Positions 41,158-49,244 of a DNA stretch of 64,000 nt are shown one piece after another. The position numbers and the translations under genes are program-made. The notes beneath the pieces were generated by a model. That model did not search any database and was not told where the DNA came from. It saw only the letters and a list, made by a program, of their open reading frames with translations. This DNA is from Bacillus piscicola (lineage in GTDB: Bacteria; Bacillota; Bacilli; Bacillales; Marinococcaceae). The stretch spans positions 248,001-312,000 of the forward strand of contig NZ_JAJJJF010000001.1 in assembly GCF_022458745.1 (NCBI RefSeq), given 5' to 3'. The stretch's first letter is position 1; every line of letters starts with the position of its first letter.

Positions 41158-41702
41158 TGATGGAATATGTAGAGCTTTTTTGGGCGTTTTTTATTGCAAA
41201 TTTACTCGGGTATGGAGGCGGGCCTGCAACGATTCCGCTGATCCAAAATGAAGTGGTTGATCAGTACGGGTGGATGAATTTAAATGAATTCAGCGAACTA
41301 CTCGCCATTGCAAACGCGCTTCCAGGTCCGATTGCTACGAAGCTGGGTGGTTTTATCGGGTATGAAGTCGGTGGTGTGCTTGGAGTTGTTGTAGCCCTTG
41401 TCGCAACCATAGCACCTTCCGCGATAGCTGTTATTATTCTCTTAAAGTTCGCCTCCATGTTTAAAGGCTCTTTGCAAATTAAGTTTATGACCCGATCTGT
41501 TCAGCCTGTCATCGCGATTCTTCTAGGCGTGTTGGCTATCCAGTTTTTTTATACTTCTTTTGCCGACAGCGGACTGTTACATGTAATCGTTTTGGCCGTT
41601 CTTAGTTTTCTTTGTTTAGAGAGGTTTAAAGTACACCCGGCTCTCGTGATTTTAGGGGCGTTATGTTACGGGAGTGTTTTCTTATCTGGCTTGATCATTT
41701 AA
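41157..41702 (+). CDS. ChrA-family transporter, second half-size subunit
   Basis: A 181-residue partner to the preceding protein, with FFIANLLGYGGGPATIPLIQ and LPGPIATKLGGFIGYEVGG and about five or six membrane segments. The ATG overlaps the preceding stop (TAATG), with AAGGAAGT upstream. The two would form one membrane complex of opposed topology. Confidence 0.85.
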   Translation: MMEYVELFWAFFIANLLGYGGGPATIPLIQNEVVDQYGWMNLNEFSELLAIANALPGPIATKLGGFIGYEVGGVLGVVVALVATIAPSAIAVIILLKFASMFKGSLQIKFMTRSVQPVIAILLGVLAIQFFYTSFADSGLLHVIVLAVLSFLCLERFKVHPALVILGALCYGSVFLSGLII

Positions 41703-41726
41703 TCTAAACGGAGGTGACATCACGAG

Positions 41727-42719
41727 ATGGAGGAGAACAAGGTGTATGATATTACGATTATTGGCGGCGGTCCAGCCGGTCTCTTCGCTGCATTTTATGC
41801 GGGAATGCGCCAGGCTTCTGTAAAAATCATTGAGAGCCTGCCGCAACTCGGGGGCCAGCTGGCAGCGCTTTATCCAGAAAAATATATTTACGACGTTGCT
41901 GGATTTCCAAAAGTTCGAGCGAAAGATTTAATTGCTTCTCTGGAAGAACAAATGAGACAGTTCGACCCGACGATCTGCACGGGCCAATCAGTGAAAGGGC
42001 TGGAAGTGTTGTCGGATGGTCTTATCGAACTGACAACCGACAACGAAATCCACCGTTCAAGGACTGTTATCATTACAGCCGGTGTGGGAGCTTTTCAGCC
42101 GCGCAAGCTGTCGCTCGAAGACACGGAACGCTATGAAAGGAAAAATCTCCATTATTTCATTGATGATATGGAACAGTTTCGTGACAAGCGTGTGATGGTA
42201 TGTGGCGGTGGCGATTCTGCTGTAGACTGGGCCCTAATGTTAGAAGATGTTGCAAGTGCAGTAACCATTGTACATCGGCGCGATAAATTCCGAGCTCATG
42301 AATCTAGTGTAGAGCAACTGCTTTCTTCATCTGTCGCCGTGAAAACACCGTACCAGCCAGTCCAATTTATCGACGAGGAAGAGAGAATTGCTTCGGTTGT
42401 TATCGAAAAGGGAAAAAGCGAAGAAAATGAGTGCATTGAGGTAGACGATGTCGTGGTAAACTACGGTTTTATTTCATCACTCGGTCCACTCAAAGATATC
42501 GGCCTTGAAATTGAAAAGAACTCCATTGTAGTGAATTCAAAAATGGAAACGAATATCCCAGGCGTTTATGCAGCAGGTGATGTCACCACTTTCGATGGAA
42601 AAGTAAAATTAATTGCGACAGGCTTTGGAGAAGCTCCTACGGCTGTCAATAATGCGAAGGCATATATGGATCCGACTGCAAAAGTGCAGCCCCTTCATAG
42701 TACATCAGTAATGGCTTAA
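41727..42719 (+). CDS. Ferredoxin-NADP+ reductase, thioredoxin-reductase-like type
   Basis: A 330-residue flavoprotein with the FAD motif [41 protein letters not shown] motif [13 protein letters not shown] and the C-terminal FAD contact GVYAAGDVT. It lacks the redox CxxC of thioredoxin reductase, as in B. subtilis YumC-type ferredoxin reductases. It would pass electrons from NADPH to ferredoxin for the oxygenase. GGAGGTGAC precedes the ATG. A ferredoxin gene follows 21 bp later. Confidence 0.9.
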   Translation: MEENKVYDITIIGGGPAGLFAAFYAGMRQASVKIIESLPQLGGQLAALYPEKYIYDVAGFPKVRAKDLIASLEEQMRQFDPTICTGQSVKGLEVLSDGLIELTTDNEIHRSRTVIITAGVGAFQPRKLSLEDTERYERKNLHYFIDDMEQFRDKRVMVCGGGDSAVDWALMLEDVASAVTIVHRRDKFRAHESSVEQLLSSSVAVKTPYQPVQFIDEEERIASVVIEKGKSEENECIEVDDVVVNYGFISSLGPLKDIGLEIEKNSIVVNSKMETNIPGVYAAGDVTTFDGKVKLIATGFGEAPTAVNNAKAYMDPTAKVQPLHSTSVMA

Positions 42720-42740
42720 TACAAGAAAGGCGGGTTTGAT

Positions 42741-42986
42741 TTGGCAAAATTCACATGGGTTGATAAAGAAACATGTATATCATGCGGTTCTTGTGAGGAA
42801 ATCGCACCTGATATTTTTGAGTACGACGACGAGGGACTTTCCCAAGTAACATTAGACGACAATACAGGAACGAAAGAAGTTCCAGAAACATTCGTTGAGG
42901 ATCTCATCGAGGCAGAAGAATGCTGCCCATCTGAATCGATTAAAGTGCAAGACGTTCCTTTTAAGAACAAGGTGAGTGTTGAATAG
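42741..42986 (+). CDS. 4Fe-4S ferredoxin
   Basis: An 81-residue Bacillus-type ferredoxin with one cluster: CISCGSC near residues 12-18 and the fourth Cys in EECCPSES. The middle is acidic. TTG start with GAAAGGCGGG upstream. It directly follows the ferredoxin reductase gene and is the probable redox partner. Confidence 0.88.
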   Translation: MAKFTWVDKETCISCGSCEEIAPDIFEYDDEGLSQVTLDDNTGTKEVPETFVEDLIEAEECCPSESIKVQDVPFKNKVSVE

Positions 42987-43019
42987 GAAAAAAATTAGGC
43001 CTTTTCTTTTAAGTTATTT

Positions 43020-43029
43020 TGGTATACAA
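43020..43029 (+). promoter_or_regulatory. GTATAC operator before the Cys-rich protein gene
   Basis: TGGTATACAA, followed by a half-like ATATACAATAC. It is the eighth and last copy found in the window and marks the right end of the set. Confidence 0.62.
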
Positions 43030-43064
43030 TATACAATACAAAGATATAAAGGGTGGAGAGAAAG

Positions 43065-43277
43065 ATGTTGATACCAAAACAATTAAATTGGAACAACCAT
43101 ATGTTTAAGCTGAGAGAAGAATACGTGACAACGGAGAACAATGTCCACTGCCCACTTTATAAATCTGTCTGCATGGAAGATTGTCAAAACTGCGTATGGC
43201 TGCATGCGGTTACCGAAGAAAACGGCCACACCAAAGTAACCTGCCGGCCACCAGTTATTTGGGAAGAAACAAACTAA
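43065..43277 (+). CDS. Small cysteine-rich protein, 70 residues
   Basis: I do not recognise this family. Five cysteines cluster in HCPLYKSVCMEDCQNCVW, with another in VTCRPP, so it may bind a metal or an iron-sulfur cluster. The ATG at 43065 follows GGGTGGAG; the upstream GTG at 43053 lies in that site. It has its own GntR-type operator and ends in a strong terminator. It may be a small partner of the oxygenase system. Confidence 0.68.
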   Translation: MLIPKQLNWNNHMFKLREEYVTTENNVHCPLYKSVCMEDCQNCVWLHAVTEENGHTKVTCRPPVIWEETN

Positions 43278-43287
43278 ACCCAACCAA

Positions 43288-43361
43288 AAGAGCACCGTGC
43301 AAATCATCTTTTCATAACCATAGAAGGATGCAGCAACCAAGCACGGTGCTCTTCTTTTTTT
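43288..43361 (+). terminator. Strong intrinsic terminator at the end of the GntR-controlled cluster
   Basis: AAGAGCACCGTGC pairs perfectly with GCACGGTGCTCTT across a loop of about 40 bases, followed by TCTTTTTTT. Confidence 0.85.
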
Positions 43362-43457
43362 ACCTTCACTAGTTACAACGCAGTTGACGTACACTTCATT
43401 TCAAGACTTCGCTAATATACACTTCTGTAGTGTCATTCGAATTGAGTGTGAATACCT

Positions 43458-43588
43458 ATTGATTGTAACGGAAGGCGGCGACTCCAGCGGGAAAAGCAAC
43501 AGCTGAAGATCCCGCAGTGAGCGTTCTTTGCTCACGAGGAAGCTGAAGCGTTGCCCGCGGAAAGCGTCCGCCTGCAGTGGAAATCAAT
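43458..43588. repeat. Interspersed palindromic repeat, standard copy (3 of 4)
   Basis: A 131-bp element from ATTGATTGTAACGGAAGGCGG to CGCCTGCAGTGGAAATCAAT, with an internal CCCGCAGTGAGCG and GAGGAAGCTGAAGCG. Ends are shared with the other three copies. Confidence 0.88.
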
Positions 43589-43631
43589 GCTAATGAATCT
43601 ACATAAAAGATAAAGGTAAGGGAGCGGTATT

Positions 43632-45044
43632 ATGATAAGGTATCTATTTTTATCGGCTATTTTTTTATACATTTTGTCCAATTTCGTGTCATCCCCGTTT
43701 ATAGGTACTTTATTATCAATCGCTTCCTTATTAGCTGTTGTTTCAAGCATTGTATTTGTGAAGCGAATTGTTTTAGCGTTCGGGGTTGTATTCCTAGGTA
43801 TTGGCAGTGTGATGTTAATCGGGAGCGGGGCGGGGGCTGCTGATTTTCTCTATTCATTTGGTCCGATGTTGAACTTGCTCACTCTATTTGCATTAATCCC
43901 GATTTTATCGCTTCCTATTAAACTTGGAAACTACGCGAAAGACGTCACAGCGGTTATTCATAAAAAAATCCATAACTCCGGCCAGCTATATATGGTCTCC
44001 TCGGGTATTTCTTACTTTCTTAGCTCATTTATGAATCTGGCAGCTCTCCCGATGACGTATTATTCGATTCGTCCCTCGGCCGACAGCTTTGAGATTAAGA
44101 ATAAAGAGCGCTTTATGTCTCGGTCTATTACCCACGGCTTTGCGATGCCGACATTATGGACGCCCGTTACTCCGATCGTGGGCGTCGTGATCGAAATGAC
44201 CGGTGTGAATTACAGCAGTATGCTGCCGATTTTAGTGCCGTTTAGTATTTTAGGGCTGCTGCTTGACTGGTCCATGGCACATCTTGTCTCTCGTCGCTCT
44301 GAACAAATGCCTAAAGGAAAGAAGAAACAACAAGAAACAGGAATGAAAAAGAAGACAGCAGAGGAAATCTCTGCTGCCGAGGAACAACCGGAACGATCGC
44401 CTTTCAGACGGCTATTCCATATATTAGCGGCTATTATTATTCTGAATATTGTCATTCTGATCATTGAACAGTTTTTTGATCTTAGTTTTATCTTTTTAAT
44501 TAGTCTGTTAGTTATCCCTTTTTCTTTCACATGGACGTTGTTGTTGGGAAAAGGGGTCGACTATGTTTCAGGTTTGAAAAATCACTTTCAAACACATGTC
44601 CTCAAAATGAAAGATCAGTTTTTTCTCTTTTTGTCGGCAGGATTCTTTATTTCAGCTATCAATGTATCGGGAGCTGATCAAACCATTAATCATTGGATCA
44701 GCGCACTTATTGATGTGACAGGCGTGCAGGTATTTTTAGTAATATTGCCAATGGTCCCGGTAGCACTTGCTTTTATCGGTCTTCATCCGGCCGTCGCTTT
44801 CGTTTTGATCGTAGAAGCGCTGAACCCGGAGGTACTGGGAATATCTCCGCTTGTCATGACGATCGCGATGCTCGGAAGTGCTGTACCCTCCTTCTTAATG
44901 GGGCCTTACAATGCAACGATTGGAGTAATGTCGAACATCATTGACAAAAATCCTTTTAAAATATCCAACTGGAACTTTACATTTTGTTCCATGTACATGG
45001 TCTTACTCATCCTCTTTCTACAAGCCGCTCAATTCACTTTTTAA
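43632..45044 (+). CDS. Ion-transporter-superfamily membrane protein
   Basis: A 470-residue protein with about 12 membrane segments and a charged loop near residues 225-260 (KGKKKQQETGMKKK). The paired elements THGFAMPTLWTPVTPIVGVV and VPSFLMGPYNATIGVMSNI have the look of carboxylate/ion-transporter proteins. I cannot name the substrate. It lies between an interspersed repeat and a terminator, so it is a single-gene unit, though it could serve the satellite BMC operon that starts next. Confidence 0.65.
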   Translation: MIRYLFLSAIFLYILSNFVSSPFIGTLLSIASLLAVVSSIVFVKRIVLAFGVVFLGIGSVMLIGSGAGAADFLYSFGPMLNLLTLFALIPILSLPIKLGNYAKDVTAVIHKKIHNSGQLYMVSSGISYFLSSFMNLAALPMTYYSIRPSADSFEIKNKERFMSRSITHGFAMPTLWTPVTPIVGVVIEMTGVNYSSMLPILVPFSILGLLLDWSMAHLVSRRSEQMPKGKKKQQETGMKKKTAEEISAAEEQPERSPFRRLFHILAAIIILNIVILIIEQFFDLSFIFLISLLVIPFSFTWTLLLGKGVDYVSGLKNHFQTHVLKMKDQFFLFLSAGFFISAINVSGADQTINHWISALIDVTGVQVFLVILPMVPVALAFIGLHPAVAFVLIVEALNPEVLGISPLVMTIAMLGSAVPSFLMGPYNATIGVMSNIIDKNPFKISNWNFTFCSMYMVLLILFLQAAQFTF

Positions 45045-45062
45045 AACCATCCGGCTGCACGC

Positions 45063-45094
45063 AAAGGACCCTTTTCCGAGAGGGTCTTTTTTTA
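45063..45094 (+). terminator. Intrinsic terminator after the 43632 transporter gene
   Basis: GGACCCT pairs with AGGGTCT (one G-T pair), followed by seven T. Confidence 0.8.
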
Positions 45095-45117
45095 CTTTTG
45101 AAAATAGAAAGAATTTA

Positions 45118-45146
45118 TTGACTTATTAACGATTCCTTTCTATAAT
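45118..45146 (+). promoter_or_regulatory. Sigma-A promoter of the satellite BMC operon
   Basis: TTGACT (45118-45123), a 17-bp spacer and a perfect TATAAT (45141-45146). A leader of about 105 nt precedes the SDR gene. CAA-containing AT-rich sequence just downstream (45147-45182) may be an operator for the DeoR protein of this operon. Confidence 0.75.
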
Positions 45147-45259
45147 CAAATTAAATCCACATAAATTCAATAACATTCAACATGAGTATTCCTAACAGCT
45201 GTGAAGTTGTGTTGTTTTTTTAAGCATAAGCAACTAAATAAGGAAAGGGAGATGTTGGA

Positions 45260-46018
45260 ATGTTTGGTTCGTTCGAAGGGAAGACGGTTATTGTCACTGG
45301 CGGGAGTAAGGGGATTGGAAAAGGGATTGCGAAGGTATTTGCGAAACACGGTGCGAATGTAGCGGTTGTTGCCAGACATTTAGATGCTGCCGAAGAGTGT
45401 GCAAAGGAGCTGATGGAAGACGGCTCGGTGGTACATGCATGCCGCGGTGACGTCACTGATCTTGAATCGATGAAAGCGATTGCAAAAGAAGTTTATGAAA
45501 AGTTCGGCAGCATTGATGTTGTGTGTGCGAATGCTGGTATTTTCCCTTCGAAATCGCTTGAAGATATGGAGAGTAATGACTGGGACCATGTGATGGATAC
45601 AAACACGAAAGGGACTTTCTATACCGTACAGGCAATGCTTCCTTATTTGAAAAAAGCAGAGTACGGGAGAATTATTTTAACCTCTTCCATAACCGGAACG
45701 ATAACAGGATACGCAGGGTGGTCTCATTATGCAGCCAGTAAAGCGGCTCAGTTAGGCTTTATGCGTACGGCAGCTTTGGAATGTGCGGACCACAACATTA
45801 CGGTAAATGCCGTTTCACCAGGCAACGTGATGACAGAAGGTTTAGCAGGAATGGGAGAGGACTACTTAAAAGAGATGGCGGAGGCAATACCGCTTAAAAA
45901 GCTTGGCAAAGTAGAAGATATTGGCTATGCCGCTCTTTTCTTAGCCTCTAAAGAAGCAGGCTTTATTACCGGCCAGGCGATCGTAGTGGACGGGGGGCAA
46001 ACACTCCCTGAAGAATAA
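45260..46018 (+). CDS. Short-chain dehydrogenase/reductase
   Basis: A 252-residue classical SDR: cofactor motif TGGSKGIGKG, NAGIFPS, catalytic Ser in LTSSITG and YAASK. C-terminus ends in TGQAIVVDGGQTLPEE. It is the first gene of the satellite BMC operon. In the aminoacetone/1-amino-2-propanol microcompartment loci of actinobacteria an SDR is found with the same kinase and phospho-lyase partners, where aminoacetone is reduced to aminopropanol. That role is possible here; other alcohol or ketone substrates cannot be excluded. Confidence 0.82.
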   Translation: MFGSFEGKTVIVTGGSKGIGKGIAKVFAKHGANVAVVARHLDAAEECAKELMEDGSVVHACRGDVTDLESMKAIAKEVYEKFGSIDVVCANAGIFPSKSLEDMESNDWDHVMDTNTKGTFYTVQAMLPYLKKAEYGRIILTSSITGTITGYAGWSHYAASKAAQLGFMRTAALECADHNITVNAVSPGNVMTEGLAGMGEDYLKEMAEAIPLKKLGKVEDIGYAALFLASKEAGFITGQAIVVDGGQTLPEE

Positions 46019-46037
46019 AGACAGCGGGTGAAACAGC

Positions 46038-46853
46038 ATGTCCATCTCATTTGTCGAACGAAAAAAGACAATCATGGAACTTTTAGACCGAGAAGAAAAG
46101 GTCAAGGTGCCTGAACTGGCTGAACTGCTGCATGTCTCCGGAGAAACGATTCGGCGCGACCTCGACCGTCTTGAAAAAGAGGGGATGCTCCGAAAAGTAT
46201 ACGGAGGGGCAGTAAAAGAAAAGTTCCATTCAACAGAACTGCCTTTTGAACAAAAAACAACGATTAATGAACGAGAGAAACGTGCTATATGCCAAACTGC
46301 CGCTGAACTTGTGGAAGACGGTGACATCATTATGATTGGCCATGGGACGACTACCATGGAAATGGTTTATTTTCTTGCCGACAAACAGGATGTTACCTTA
46401 ATCACTCCGTCAATCCCAATCTTAACCACAGCGATGGACGTGTTTCCGGGAAGGGTTATCTTTATCGGCGGGGAGATGGAGAAAGCGCAAAAATTAACAG
46501 TTGGTCCGCTGGCAGAAAGAACGTTGGAACAATTAAAGGCAAATAAAGCATTTATTGCGGCGGGCGGTTTGTCAAAAGCGAGCGGGATCACCGATTACGA
46601 TTTAAACGGTGCCAGCATTTCCCGAAAAATGATGGAGCGGAGCGATGAAGTCATTTTACTTGCCGACCATACGAAGTTCGGGAAGTCGACGTTTGCTTAT
46701 ATTAATCCTTTAACGGAAGCAGCTATGATTGTTACGAATCAGCCATGTTCTGAAACATGGGAGAAACTATTAACAGAGCATGAAGTAGGACTAGTAATCG
46801 CAGAACACGCGAAGAAAGAATTTTTCGCGAAGAGTGAGCTTATGGAGAAGTGA
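46038..46853 (+). CDS. DeoR-family transcriptional regulator (copy 3)
   Basis: A 271-residue DeoR protein: helix-turn-helix VKVPELAELLHVSGETIRRD, linker LRKVYGGA, sensor domain with MIGHGTTTMEM and ADHTKFGKS. It is the second gene of the satellite operon, so it probably regulates that operon in response to a phosphorylated intermediate such as the amino-alcohol phosphate. It ends 13 bp before the phospho-lyase start. Confidence 0.88.
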   Translation: MSISFVERKKTIMELLDREEKVKVPELAELLHVSGETIRRDLDRLEKEGMLRKVYGGAVKEKFHSTELPFEQKTTINEREKRAICQTAAELVEDGDIIMIGHGTTTMEMVYFLADKQDVTLITPSIPILTTAMDVFPGRVIFIGGEMEKAQKLTVGPLAERTLEQLKANKAFIAAGGLSKASGITDYDLNGASISRKMMERSDEVILLADHTKFGKSTFAYINPLTEAAMIVTNQPCSETWEKLLTEHEVGLVIAEHAKKEFFAKSELMEK

Positions 46854-46866
46854 GGGATACAGCCAT

Positions 46867-48129
46867 ATGTTAAATCATAACAGTAAAGAAAAAGTCATCG
46901 AACAATCCATTGAGTGGTGGAACCCGGGCAAAACAAAGCAATGGCAAAAGGACGAAATCGATTTTGTGATGGGGAAGCGCGAAGGCTATTACGTGTATGA
47001 TATGCACGGGAAAAAACTAATGAATTTGCATTTGAACGGGGGCACATACAATCTAGGACACCGCAACCCTGAAATTATTGAAACATTGAAAGAAGCATTA
47101 GAGGAGTTCGATATCGGCAATCATCACTTCCCGTCGATTGCAAGAGCACAGTTGGCAGAGGACCTAAACAAGTGTACACCGAACAGTGTCCGGTATTCGA
47201 TCTTTTCAAGCGGCGGCAGTGAAGCAGTGGATGTGGCGATGAAATCCGCCCGTTACGCGACAAAGCGGCGAAAGATCATTTCCATTCAAAACGGCTATCA
47301 CGGTCATACCGGATTGGCGGTATCAATCGGAAATGAACGGTATTCACGTCCCTTTTTAAGTGAAGGCGATCCAGACGAATTTGTACAAGTGCCATTCAAT
47401 GATATCGAGGCAATGCGCCGAGCACTTGCGAACGAAGATGCTGCCTGTGTGGTGATCGAGACGATTCCGGCGACGTACGGGTTTCCATTGCCTGAACCCG
47501 GTTATTTGGAGGCGGTGAAGGAGCTATGTGAGCAGTACGGCACGATGTATATCGCAGACGAAGTACAAACGGGTTTAATGCGGACCGGGAAGCTATGGGG
47601 TATTGAGCATTATAACATCGAGCCGGATATTTTAGTTACGGCCAAAGGATTGAGCGGCGGGATCTATCCGATCGGCGCGACCGTTGTCAGTGAGAAAGCA
47701 GGCGGCTGGATGGAAGAAGACGGTTTTGCACATATTTCGACGTTCGGCGGCTCTGAGCTGGGCTGTGTCGTCGCAATGAAAGTGCTTGAAATGTCACAGC
47801 GCCCTAACGTAGTGAAAAATGTGGAGTATGTGTCACGCTATTTACGATCCGGGCTTGAAACGATTAAACAAAAGTATCCCGACTTTTTCATTGGTATTCG
47901 CCAGTTAGGGGTTGTGATGGGTCTTGAGTTTAATCATCCGGAAGGTGCCAAATATGTCATGCGTTCTCTTTATAAAAATGGTGTGTGGGCAATCTACTCG
48001 ATGCTGGATACAAAAGTCGTTCAATTTAAACCAGGCTTGCTTCTTGATAAAGCATACTGTGACGACTTGTTGACCAGGTGTGAGGACAGTATTAAAGAAG
48101 CAGCTCAAGCCGTTAAACAAACTCTTTAA
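46867..48129 (+). CDS. PLP-dependent class III enzyme, probable amino-alcohol phosphate phospho-lyase
   Basis: A 420-residue class III aminotransferase-fold enzyme: LHLNGGTYNLGHRNPE near the start, PLP loop FSSGGSEAVDVAMK, YIADEVQTGLMRTG and Schiff-base Lys in TAKGLSGGIYP. Next to a small-molecule kinase and BMC shell genes it fits the phospho-lyases that turn ethanolamine phosphate or 1-amino-2-propanol phosphate into aldehyde, ammonia and phosphate. The ATG at 46867 is used; the longer frame from 46834 lies inside the DeoR gene. This would be a B12-independent source of the aldehyde consumed in the compartment. Confidence 0.8.
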   Translation: MLNHNSKEKVIEQSIEWWNPGKTKQWQKDEIDFVMGKREGYYVYDMHGKKLMNLHLNGGTYNLGHRNPEIIETLKEALEEFDIGNHHFPSIARAQLAEDLNKCTPNSVRYSIFSSGGSEAVDVAMKSARYATKRRKIISIQNGYHGHTGLAVSIGNERYSRPFLSEGDPDEFVQVPFNDIEAMRRALANEDAACVVIETIPATYGFPLPEPGYLEAVKELCEQYGTMYIADEVQTGLMRTGKLWGIEHYNIEPDILVTAKGLSGGIYPIGATVVSEKAGGWMEEDGFAHISTFGGSELGCVVAMKVLEMSQRPNVVKNVEYVSRYLRSGLETIKQKYPDFFIGIRQLGVVMGLEFNHPEGAKYVMRSLYKNGVWAIYSMLDTKVVQFKPGLLLDKAYCDDLLTRCEDSIKEAAQAVKQTL

Positions 48130-48149
48130 TTAGAAAGGAGTTCATAAAA

Positions 48150-49163
48150 GTGAGTCAATCAAGTGCGGAGCTTTGGAAAGAGTCAGTGAAAAAATTTGAT
48201 GACATTGCAAAACGGGCTATTCATTTATTTCCTAATAGCCAGGATCTCGATGTTAACCTGCTGGACTACTCGGAGAATGCGACATACCTCGTGAAAAATC
48301 GAAAAAGCGGCGAGAAAAATATTTTACGGGTATGCCGCCCCGATTACCACAAAAAGACACAAATTGAGAGTGAACTTGCTTGGCTGCGGGCGGTGGATGA
48401 ACAGTCATCTATTGAGGTGTCTGTACCGGTACAAGGGAAAAACGGGGAGTTCGTTCAACAGATAAAGCTAGAGAATGATCCGCGTGACTACTACTGCACG
48501 ATGTTTACTTTCTTAGAGGGAACAGCGCCTGACGAAGAGAAAGAGGAGGAGTTGGTTCAGCAGTTTGAAAAACTGGGAGAAGTAACGGCCCATCTACACA
48601 ATCATAGTCAGAACTGGCCCGACACCTCCGCACTTGACCGCGAACCATGGAACTATGAAACCATTCTCGGTGATGAGCCGAAATGGGCACGTTGGCAGGA
48701 CGGAGTTGCGATCACCCCGGAAAGACAGAAGCTCTTTCAACGGGTGTCCGACACCATCAAACGCCGCTTAGAGAAATTTGGAAAAGGACCGGAGCGATAC
48801 GGCCTCATCCATGCAGACCTGCGGCTTGCGAATCTGCTCGTAGAAGGAGAAAATATCAAAGTTATTGACTTTGATGACTGCGGATTTGGCTGGTTTTTAT
48901 TCGATCTGGGAGCAGCACTCAGTTTTATCGAGCACAAGCCATACGTTCCTGACTTGGTGGAAGCCTGGGTCAAAGGATACCGTAAAGTGCGCCCGTTATC
49001 ACAAGAAGAGGAAGAAGAAATCCCAACTTTTATTATGCTGCGCAGGCTGATGCTTATCTCTTGGATAGGAAGCCGCGATAACGAGACGGCAGAAGAAATG
49101 GGTGCCGAGTATACCGAAGCAACAGACCAGTTAGCTAAAGACTATTTAGAAAAATTCGAATAA
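48150..49163 (+). CDS. APH-fold small-molecule kinase, probable amino-alcohol kinase
   Basis: A 337-residue aminoglycoside-phosphotransferase-fold kinase with the catalytic loop HADLRLANLLV (Asp and Asn) and the metal-binding VIDFDDCGFGWFLFDLG. The N-terminal nucleotide-binding lobe has ENATYLVKNRKSGEKNILR. Next to a phospho-lyase and a permease, it probably phosphorylates ethanolamine or 1-amino-2-propanol, as the related kinase of actinobacterial aminoacetone microcompartments does. GTG start with AAAGGAG upstream. Confidence 0.8.
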   Translation: MSQSSAELWKESVKKFDDIAKRAIHLFPNSQDLDVNLLDYSENATYLVKNRKSGEKNILRVCRPDYHKKTQIESELAWLRAVDEQSSIEVSVPVQGKNGEFVQQIKLENDPRDYYCTMFTFLEGTAPDEEKEEELVQQFEKLGEVTAHLHNHSQNWPDTSALDREPWNYETILGDEPKWARWQDGVAITPERQKLFQRVSDTIKRRLEKFGKGPERYGLIHADLRLANLLVEGENIKVIDFDDCGFGWFLFDLGAALSFIEHKPYVPDLVEAWVKGYRKVRPLSQEEEEEIPTFIMLRRLMLISWIGSRDNETAEEMGAEYTEATDQLAKDYLEKFE

Positions 49164-49244
49164 CAAATGAAGTGACAACGCTCTCACGGATAAAAGTTCT
49201 TCATCATGATTCTACATCTCATAAAACGAATAAGAGGTGAGTAG

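Larger units (their letters stand above)
43278..43631. other. 354-bp interval: terminator plus interspersed repeat
   Basis: Holds the terminator at 43288-43361 and repeat copy 3 at 43458-43588. Nothing else was recognised. Confidence 0.7.

Noticed and set aside
46834-46866. Upstream start for the phospho-lyase
   Set aside because: It lies inside the DeoR gene's last codons and has no ribosome binding site; the ATG at 46867 fits the family start.
49164-49244. cre site before the permease gene (GTGAGAGCGTTGTCA, minus strand)
   Set aside because: It misses two fixed positions of the consensus and was judged too weak.
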